DNA from: JAISGQ01 sp045604965
Lineage (GTDB): Bacteria > Bacillota > Clostridia > Oscillospirales > Acutalibacteraceae
NCBI GenBank assembly: GCA_045604965.1
Contig: JAZUPB010000026.1
Coordinates: 1 to 8,967 of the forward strand
DNA: 8,967 nt
Direction: 5' to 3'
The notes beneath the pieces were generated by a model, which was not told the origin of the DNA, searched no databases, and saw nothing but the letters and a program-made list of their open reading frames with translations. Shown in pieces: positions 1 through 4,275 of this stretch (positions are counted from its first letter, which is position 1; every line of letters starts with the position of its first letter). A program made the translations under genes and the position numbers.

Positions 1-157
1 CAAGGTTATCCGTGGTATCACCGGTCTTGGCCTTAAGGAGTCCAAGGAGTTCGTTGAAGGCGCTCCCAAGACTGTTAAGGAAGGTCTCTCCAAGGAAGAT
101 GCAGAGGCTCTCGCAGCACAGCTTAAGGAAGCTGGCGCAACTGTCGAGGTTAAGTAA
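1..157 (+). CDS. rplL: 50S ribosomal protein L7/L12, C-terminal part (5' end outside window)
   Basis: This is the C-terminal domain of the ribosomal stalk protein L7/L12, which recruits and activates the translational GTPases (EF-Tu, EF-G, IF2) on the 50S subunit. Reading from base 2, the 51 visible residues begin KVIRGITGLGLKESKEFVEG and end ATVEVK before TAA at 155-157. This is the very conserved C-terminal helix-turn-helix surface (lysines, G-L-G-L-K, and the E/A-P-K turn) that contacts the factors. The codons are strongly biased (AAG, GTT, GGT, CTC, GCT), as expected for a ribosomal protein. The gene is truncated only by the window edge. A terminator follows 20 bases later, and rpoB, the usual downstream neighbour in many bacteria, is not present. 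Confidence 0.96.
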   Translation, partial: KVIRGITGLGLKESKEFVEGAPKTVKEGLSKEDAEALAAQLKEAGATVEVK

Positions 158-177
158 TTTAACTTTTGATATGTTCA

Positions 178-211
178 GCACCCACTGCCGAAAGGCAGTG
201 GGTGCTTTTTT
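178..211 (+). terminator. Rho-independent terminator of rplL
   Basis: A perfect 12-bp GC-rich stem (178-189 with 194-205) is closed by a GAAA tetraloop (190-193) and followed by six T residues (206-211). It lies 20 bases past the rplL stop and should end the ribosomal protein transcript efficiently. Confidence 0.95.
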
Positions 212-326
212 GTCTGGGAAAAACTGCAATACACCCCTCACCACATCTGCATTATTTTCGGACAAAGCAGCTTGCTTCTGCGGAAAAACGCTGTATATGT
301 AATTTTGCCGAGCCGATTGGGAGAAT

Positions 327-471
327 CCAAAGAGGGACAACCCTCTTTGGTCGTTTAGGGAGAGGGATACTAAAGGGAGAGGGGGATCGCCCCCCTTTTC
401 CCTTTAGTAATTTCTTTGGTTCGTTTCTTTGTTAGCAAAGAAACGAACATATATACTCCTTTATACTCCTT
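327..471. repeat. Composite intergenic element: three consecutive hairpins plus a 10-bp tandem duplication
   Basis: Three hairpins stand almost back to back in the otherwise gene-free stretch 212-489. Hairpin 1 is a perfect 10-bp stem, 327-336 with 341-350, loop ACAA. Hairpin 2 is a stem of about 17 bp with two G-T pairs, 369-385 with 392-408, closed by six bases. Hairpin 3 is a perfect 13-bp stem, 419-431 with 436-448, loop TTAG. TCTTTGGTCGTTT (344-356) recurs with one inserted base at 413-426, so near-identical sequence brackets the middle hairpin. AGGGAGAGGG also occurs twice (357-366 and 374-383). TATACTCCTT is then tandemly duplicated (452-461, 462-471). This modular architecture resembles a dispersed, non-coding, hairpin-rich repeat of the REP/MITE kind. 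The multi-copy nature is inference from one copy. No gene is seen in 212-489. Confidence 0.6.
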
Positions 472-489
472 AAATTAAAAAAGATTAAG

Positions 490-553
490 AACCCCCTTGT
501 ATATCGGTGTCGTAATAACGTATAATCATTTAGATACTGATCCGCAAGGGGTT
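490..553. repeat. Inverted repeat spanning the acyltransferase promoter and its Shine-Dalgarno
   Basis: AACCCCCTTG at 490-499 is nearly the reverse complement of CAAGGGGTT at 545-553, with one extra C in the left arm. The left arm overlaps the -35 box (497-502) and the right arm contains the AAGGGG ribosome binding site (546-551). The left arm is upstream of the expected transcription start, so the transcript from the local promoter cannot form this stem. A longer read-through transcript could. It could instead be a protein-binding site, or chance. Confidence 0.4.
497..526 (+). promoter_or_regulatory. Sigma-A-type promoter for the acyltransferase operon
   Basis: The -35 box TTGTAT (497-502) and a perfect -10 TATAAT (521-526) are separated by 18 bp. 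Initiation is expected near 533, giving a leader of about 27 nt that includes AAGGGG at 546-551, eight bases before ATG 560. Because the promoter occupies the region between an in-frame TTG at 497 and ATG 560, it also argues that the gene starts at 560. Confidence 0.8.
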
Positions 554-559
554 TTATTT

Positions 560-1855
560 ATGAGCGAAAACAAAAAACAGGAAATAAACATAGAAGTAAA
601 TTACAAAAACAAAAAGCGCTACAACACAGGCAAAAAGCCTATAAGACAGCCGATCATTATAGTTTGGCTCATATGGATACTCTCAAAATTCGGACTTATA
701 GGAAAGAAACACAAGCTTGAAAAGATAAATATGAAAGGCCTGAAGCCTCCGTATATTCTTTTGAGCAATCATATGTATTTTATAGATTTTCTGCTTGCAT
801 CTCAGCTTACGTTCCCGCATAGGGTAAATAATGTTGTAAATCTTGACGGATATTACCGTCGTCCCTGGCTGATGGAGCTTATCGGAAGCATCTGCACCCG
901 TAAATTTACAAACGATCTTGCCCTGATAAAAAACATTCGCCACGTACTGAAAAAGGGAGATATTATGTGTATGTATCCCGAGGCGAGATATTCTCCCATC
1001 GGCACAAGAGCCTATCTGCCCGATTCTCTCGGTAAACTTATAAAGATGAACAAAGTGCCTGTGGTGGTAATAGTCCATCACGGTAACTATCTGCACTCTC
1101 CCTTCTGGAATTTCCGCAGAAAGAGAAAGGCGCCTTTGTATTCGAAAATGACTCAGATACTCTCCAAAGAGCAGGTTGAGCAAATGAGCGTTGATGAGAT
1201 AAATGACGCTGTCAGAAGTGCTATGGAGTACGACGAGTACCGTTATCAAAAGGAAAACGGCATAAGAATAACCGAGGATTTCCGTGCAGAGGGACTTCAC
1301 AAAGTGCTTTATCAGTGCCCTCATTGTATGACTGAATCAAAGATGGATTCAAAGGGCGCAGAGATATTCTGCACAGAATGCGGAAAGCGCTGGACACAGC
1401 TTGAAACAGGCGAACTGCAGGCAAATGAGGGTGAGACAGAATTCTCTCACATTCCCGACTGGTTCGAATGGGAGCGCGAACAGGTGCGCAAACAGATAGA
1501 AAACGGCGAGTACAGCTTCTTTGATGAGGTAGATATCTATTCTCAGCCGCGAGCAATGAATTTTGTCCACTTGGGAGACGGAACCCTTTCCCACGACAGC
1601 GAAAACGGCTTTGTCATCGAGGGATTCTATAGAGGACAGAAATACCGCGCACAGCGTCTTCCCGGCGGACAGAACGGACTGCACGTAGAATATGATTACT
1701 GCTATTTAAAGCCCGAGGACTGCGTGGAAATCTCCATTTCCAACGACTCCTTCTTCTGCTATCCCAAGAACAAGAAAAATGTAGTGACAAAGCTTTCCTT
1801 TGCAACAGAGGAGCTTTACCGAAAAAAGTGGAAGGAAAGCGGGAGACACAGATGA
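560..1855 (+). CDS. PlsC-family acyltransferase with a zinc-ribbon insert/C-terminal domain
   Basis: The 431-residue protein probably transfers an acyl group to a lysophospholipid or similar acceptor at the inner face of the membrane, the reaction of 1-acyl-glycerol-3-phosphate acyltransferases. The N-terminus is lysine-rich, and a hydrophobic segment lies at about 31-48. The catalytic HX4D motif is NHMYFID (H71, D76). A second conserved block, MYPEARYSP (138-146), stands where PlsC has FPEGTRS. VPVVVIVHHGNY (167-178) fits the last conserved block. Beyond the acyltransferase fold, CPHC (253-256) and CTEC (271-274) form a four-cysteine zinc ribbon, followed by about 150 residues without a recognised motif. 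PlsC proteins are usually near 200-250 residues, so the second half is an addition. The start at ATG 560 is chosen for AAGGGG eight bases upstream and the promoter at 497-526. Its stop overlaps the start of the next gene by ATGA. The substrate is unknown. Confidence 0.85.
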   Translation: MSENKKQEINIEVNYKNKKRYNTGKKPIRQPIIIVWLIWILSKFGLIGKKHKLEKINMKGLKPPYILLSNHMYFIDFLLASQLTFPHRVNNVVNLDGYYRRPWLMELIGSICTRKFTNDLALIKNIRHVLKKGDIMCMYPEARYSPIGTRAYLPDSLGKLIKMNKVPVVVIVHHGNYLHSPFWNFRRKRKAPLYSKMTQILSKEQVEQMSVDEINDAVRSAMEYDEYRYQKENGIRITEDFRAEGLHKVLYQCPHCMTESKMDSKGAEIFCTECGKRWTQLETGELQANEGETEFSHIPDWFEWEREQVRKQIENGEYSFFDEVDIYSQPRAMNFVHLGDGTLSHDSENGFVIEGFYRGQKYRAQRLPGGQNGLHVEYDYCYLKPEDCVEISISNDSFFCYPKNKKNVVTKLSFATEELYRKKWKESGRHR

Positions 1856-2175
1856 TTGGAAGAACAGTCGAAGTTACCATAGACAGACCTCTCGGATCGT
1901 ACCACCCCGAGCATCCTGATATGTATTATCCCGTGAATTACGGCTATGTAGAAGGAGTCATAGCCCCTGACGGAGAAGAACAGGATGTTTACATTCTCGG
2001 TGTTGACGTGCCTTTGGAGAAATTCACAGGCAGGATAATAGCTGTTATCCGACGATTCGACGATGTGGAGGAAAAATGGGTGGCAGCGCCTGAGGGCATA
2101 CTCTTTACAAAAGAGGAAATCGAAAAAATCGTTCACTTTCAGGAACAGTTTTTCAAAAGTGAAGTGATAATGTGA
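1852..2175 (+). CDS. Short inorganic pyrophosphatase-like protein
   Basis: The 107-residue cytosolic protein resembles the core of family I soluble inorganic pyrophosphatases. It has RPLGSYHP (12-19), YPVNYGYV (26-33, the usual YNYG-type block) and DGEEQDVYILG (40-50) at the place of the metal-binding DxDPxDV motif. Here the second acidic position is Glu42 and the proline is lost (D40, E42, D45). RRFDDVEEKW (67-76) could supply the second acidic cluster and lysine. The protein is much shorter than the roughly 175 residues of the E. coli enzyme. Related short proteins are commonly annotated as pyrophosphatase in Clostridia, but activity cannot be inferred safely. ATG 1852 is preferred over an in-frame GTG at 1828 because GGGAG (1841-1845) precedes it by six bases and it overlaps the upstream stop as ATGA, implying translational coupling with the acyltransferase. 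Confidence 0.75.
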   Translation: MIGRTVEVTIDRPLGSYHPEHPDMYYPVNYGYVEGVIAPDGEEQDVYILGVDVPLEKFTGRIIAVIRRFDDVEEKWVAAPEGILFTKEEIEKIVHFQEQFFKSEVIM

Positions 2176-2204
2176 AAAAACAACCGCTTTGCGGTTGTTT
2201 TTTT
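2176..2204 (+). terminator. Terminator of the acyltransferase-pyrophosphatase operon
   Basis: The stem CAACCGC (2181-2187) pairs with GCGGTTG (2191-2197) around a TTT loop and is followed by seven T residues (2198-2204). Five A residues ahead of the stem can extend the pairing. It begins immediately after the TGA stop. Confidence 0.92.
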
Positions 2205-2223
2205 CTGTATAATGTCTTATAAT
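2195..2223 (+). promoter_or_regulatory. Promoter of the first paralogous membrane protein, overlapping the terminator
   Basis: The -35 box TTGTTT (2195-2200) lies in the descending arm and T-tract of the preceding terminator. A perfect -10 TATAAT (2218-2223) follows after 17 bp. A second TATAAT (2208-2213) has no suitable -35 box at the right distance. The downstream ribosome binding site GAGGAG (2258-2263) is seven bases before ATG 2271. Confidence 0.7.
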
Positions 2224-2270
2224 TATACAAAATTCGCATTGCGGAAAATGCAGGAAAGAGGAGAAGTATT

Positions 2271-2849
2271 ATGAAGAAAGTTAAGGAAAACGCGGCAGCA
2301 GTACCCGTAAGAGAAAACGTTATCGCAGGTCTTGTAGGTGCATTCCTGTTTTCACTTGCCGGCGGTGCAGTATGGTATCTGCTTTATCAGGTAGGCTTTA
2401 TTGCCGGTATCAGCGGAATCATTGGCGTAGTCTGTGCTATACTGGGCTATAGAGTATTCGCAAGAAAAGAGAGCATTAAGGGTGTTATTTTCGCAACCAT
2501 CATCGCAGCTTTGGTTATTGTTCTGGCTTGGTACCTCTGTCTTGCAACCGATGTTTTCAAGGCACACAAGGACTGGTACGCAAACGGTGAGATCGAATAT
2601 ATGCCCACATTTGCAGAATGTGTTCGCTATGGTTACACCTTCCTTGAGGAGCCGGAAATTGCAAGAGCATATTTTGCTGACCTCGGCATCGGAATGCTGT
2701 TCTGTATAATCGGTGCATTTGCTTCCGTACGCAATGCAATCGCACGCGTAAAGGCTGAAAAGAATGCCGCAGCTCTGGCTGCAGCAGCACCTGTCGCTGA
2801 GCCCGCCGCAGAAATCCCCGCTGCAGAGACCGAAGCAAAATCCGAATAA
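2271..2849 (+). CDS. Four-helix membrane protein of unknown function, paralogue of the next gene
   Basis: The 192-residue protein is not recognised as a named family. It shows four probable membrane helices: about 17-40, 42-63, 70-93 and 136-157. The longest extramembrane loop (94-133) lies between helices 3 and 4, and the last 30 residues are an Ala/Pro/Glu-rich, probably flexible tail. It is colinear with the protein at 2946-3566. Shared blocks include GAFL, WYL-YQ-GFI-G, S-KG, WY-C, G-IE, EC-R-G and LGIG. Three cysteines, C90, C117 and C145, are conserved in register with that paralogue. The gene has GAGGAG seven bases before ATG, its own promoter, and its own terminator, so it is transcribed singly. 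There is no signal peptide distinct from helix 1. A structural or transport role is possible but nothing in the sequence decides it. Confidence 0.85.
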   Translation: MKKVKENAAAVPVRENVIAGLVGAFLFSLAGGAVWYLLYQVGFIAGISGIIGVVCAILGYRVFARKESIKGVIFATIIAALVIVLAWYLCLATDVFKAHKDWYANGEIEYMPTFAECVRYGYTFLEEPEIARAYFADLGIGMLFCIIGAFASVRNAIARVKAEKNAAALAAAAPVAEPAAEIPAAETEAKSE

Positions 2850-2860
2850 AACAAACGATA

Positions 2861-2895
2861 CCCCTCAGAGAGCTCCTCTGAGGGGTTGTTTTTTT
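2861..2895 (+). terminator. Terminator after the first paralogous membrane protein gene
   Basis: The perfect 10-bp stem CCCCTCAGAG (2861-2870) pairs with CTCTGAGGGG (2876-2885) around a five-base loop, then a T-rich tail TTGTTTTTTT (2886-2895). Confidence 0.93.
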
Positions 2896-2914
2896 ACGTT
2901 GCAGTTGGTATTAT
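2886..2914 (+). promoter_or_regulatory. Probable promoter of the second paralogous membrane protein
   Basis: TTGTTT (2886-2891) sits in the terminator tail and TATTAT (2909-2914) lies 17 bp further on, the same layout as the promoter of the first paralogue. An alternative, TTGGTA (2905-2910) with TATAAG (2928-2933) at 17 bp, would overlap the ribosome binding region AAGGA (2931-2935) and so is less likely to serve this gene. Confidence 0.5.
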
Positions 2915-2945
2915 TTAATAAAACTGTTATAAGGACGGATAAATT

Positions 2946-3566
2946 ATGAAATACTATCCGCAGGACAAGATAAGAGAAAAGCGCTATATACCAAAAAAGA
3001 ATGCAAAGCCTAAGAAAACAAAGAGCGATGACGGCAGGGAACATTATTTTAAAGGACTTCTAGGAGCATTTCTTGCATCCTGTGTGTCGGCAGGAGCGTG
3101 GTATCTGTTTTATCAGATGGGATTTATATCGGGCGCAGTTGGTGCAATAGCATCAATGGCTGCTATATCTATGTACAAGAGCTTTGGAAACAGGCTGAGT
3201 CTCAAAGGCGCCCTGTCGGCACTGGTTATCTGTGTGATTATGATAGCGGCTGTCTGGTATCCCTGTGCTGTAAACAGTGTTCACGACCTGTTCAGAGAAC
3301 AGTATCATCTGGGGAAAATAGAAATTGATCAATGGCCGTCCATAAATGAATGCTACAGAAACGGATTCACATATATGGTGAGAGAAAAGGTGCTCGATAC
3401 CCATCTTGTTCACCTTGGAATAGGTATTCTTTCCTGTTTGCTGGGAGCGGCAGGAGGTATTGGCAGTTTGTATGATGCTGAGAAGAAGCGCAGGGAAAAT
3501 GTGGCTTTGCAGAATGAGGGTGCTTCCTCTGCAAAGCACACAAAGGATACCGATGCTGATGAATAA
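2946..3566 (+). CDS. Four-helix membrane protein of unknown function, paralogue of the preceding gene
   Basis: The 206-residue protein is not recognised as a named family. It begins with a strongly basic cytoplasmic-type segment (residues 1-34, rich in Lys/Arg), replacing the shorter N-terminus of its neighbour. Four probable helices follow at about 35-57, 60-79, 87-108 and 154-176, and a polar, charged tail closes it (178-206). It aligns with the upstream protein at an offset of 17 residues through helix 3 and 19 afterwards (a two-residue insertion near IDQWP). By eye a little over a third of positions in the core are identical. C107, C136 and C164 match C90, C117 and C145 there. AAGGA (2931-2935) precedes ATG 2946 by ten bases. 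The pair is most simply an old tandem duplication with divergent tails. No function is proposed. Confidence 0.83.
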   Translation: MKYYPQDKIREKRYIPKKNAKPKKTKSDDGREHYFKGLLGAFLASCVSAGAWYLFYQMGFISGAVGAIASMAAISMYKSFGNRLSLKGALSALVICVIMIAAVWYPCAVNSVHDLFREQYHLGKIEIDQWPSINECYRNGFTYMVREKVLDTHLVHLGIGILSCLLGAAGGIGSLYDAEKKRRENVALQNEGASSAKHTKDTDADE

Positions 3567-3581
3567 GCAAAGTCAAAACAG

Positions 3582-3619
3582 AAAAGACACCGCAAAGCAT
3601 TGCTTTGCGGTGTCTTTTT
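3582..3619. terminator. Bidirectional terminator between convergent genes
   Basis: A perfect 13-bp stem (3586-3598 with 3602-3614, loop ATT) is flanked by AAAA on the left and TTTTT on the right, so a U-tail exists on either strand. It lies 15 bases past the plus-strand stop and 17 bases past the minus-strand stop at 3636, and should serve both convergent units. Confidence 0.92.
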
Positions 3620-3635
3620 ACAACCTGTTTACTTA

Positions 3636-4184
3636 TCAATCGTCGTCATCGTCGTCATCATCGTCGTCATCATCGTCGTCGTCATCGTCGTCATCATCTC
3701 GGTGCTTGCCGTCCTTTGACTTATTTTTGTACTTTTTTCCAAATGTGACACGAAGCAAGGCAAAGGAGAAGAAGACAACAATAGTCATACCGATTACCAT
3801 AGGCATAAATATATCCAGCCAGGGAGAGGGCTCTCCGCCTCTGATAATCGATGGGTCAGCAGGGTCGTACCATATGGTAGTTACATCCCCGAGATGGTAG
3901 ATTTTCCTTGCTAAAGAGGGGATTCGTGAATAACGGGGACTGTGCTGTTTGGTATAGATCGTTTCGGAATAAGCCTTGCCGTCAACCTCATAGTCGAAGG
4001 TTATGGCATAATCGCCGTTTGTGTCGATCATAATACGTTTGTCTGTAACTATAGCAGTTGCAGGCTTGAAGCTTTTCTGATAAGCGATGCCATCCTTTTT
4101 CTGTGTATAGTTGTGTGCTGTAAAACCTGCACACACACCAAGTACCGCCAGAACAAAAACGAGCCAGAAAAGAAATTTTTTCAT
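3636..4184 (-). CDS. DUF3592-like membrane protein with a C-terminal tail of 20 aspartates
   Basis: The 182-residue protein has an N-terminal helix (about 4-22), an extracytoplasmic domain (about 25-122), a second helix (about 124-146), a basic stretch KKYKNKSKDGKHR (150-162) and then exactly 20 Asp (163-182) before TGA. The middle domain has the DUF3592 look: ATAIVTDKRI, then ITFDYEVDGKAYSE (61-74), then YHLGDVTTIWYDPADPSIIR (96-115), where YEVDGK and G-D-V-T-IWYDP-DPS are typical. The function of DUF3592 is unknown. With both termini inside, the aspartate tail would lie on the cytoplasmic side next to the positive patch, but the topology is inferred. The start is fixed by GGAGGA (4191-4196) six bases before ATG and a near-consensus promoter upstream. 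It lies downstream of the ABC gene on the same strand with no terminator between them. Confidence 0.85.
   Translation of the reverse strand: MKKFLFWLVFVLAVLGVCAGFTAHNYTQKKDGIAYQKSFKPATAIVTDKRIMIDTNGDYAITFDYEVDGKAYSETIYTKQHSPRYSRIPSLARKIYHLGDVTTIWYDPADPSIIRGGEPSPWLDIFMPMVIGMTIVVFFSFALLRVTFGKKYKNKSKDGKHRDDDDDDDDDDDDDDDDDDDD
3639..3698 (-). repeat. (GAY)20 trinucleotide tract encoding the poly-Asp tail
   Basis: Twenty consecutive Asp codons (nine GAT, eleven GAC, irregularly mixed) are followed directly by the TGA stop. The mixed codons make a pure replication-slippage product less simple, and selection on the protein more plausible. On the plus strand the same bases read as a serine tract, which is only a shadow. 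Confidence 0.95.
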
Positions 4185-4215
4185 TGTTTATCCTCCAATA
4201 CTCTATATTTATTTT

Positions 4216-4244
4216 ATGATACGAATAAAGAGGAGGAATGTCAA
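4216..4244 (-). promoter_or_regulatory. Near-consensus promoter of the DUF3592-like gene
   Basis: On the minus strand a perfect -35 TTGACA (4239-4244) and TATCAT -10 (4216-4221) are separated by exactly 17 bp. Initiation near 4209 gives a leader of about 25 nt with GGAGGA at 4191-4196. This is the best -35 box in the window. Confidence 0.85.
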
Positions 4245-4275
4245 GAATTTACAAGTAAAAAACTGCAACGGGAAA

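Noticed and set aside
12..435. Plus-strand small open frames over the rplL end and the following gap
   Set aside because: They overlap rplL in another frame or run through its terminator and the hairpins, and they lack ribosome binding sites and protein-like composition.
373..450. Tiny minus-strand peptide beginning at 450, behind tandem AAGGAGTATA copies that look like ribosome binding sites
   Set aside because: The frame closes at a TAG (370-372) after about 26 codons and lies wholly within the hairpin element. The peptide simply reads the repeat.
497..559. Start of the acyltransferase at TTG 497, adding 21 residues
   Set aside because: This segment contains the promoter boxes TTGTAT and TATAAT, so it would be upstream of the transcript. 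ATG 560 has a good ribosome binding site.
683..1324. A 213-codon minus-strand frame opposite the acyltransferase
   Set aside because: It is the complement of a well-supported coding region, with no ribosome binding site or recognisable domain.
3460..3900. Plus-strand frame with a long serine tract
   Set aside because: It is the reverse reading of the (GAY)20 tract and spans a strong bidirectional terminator and the end of another gene. There is no ribosome binding site.
4197..4275. Terminator for the ABC operon
   Set aside because: I looked for a U-tailed hairpin on the minus strand downstream of 4276 and found only a T-run without a convincing stem.
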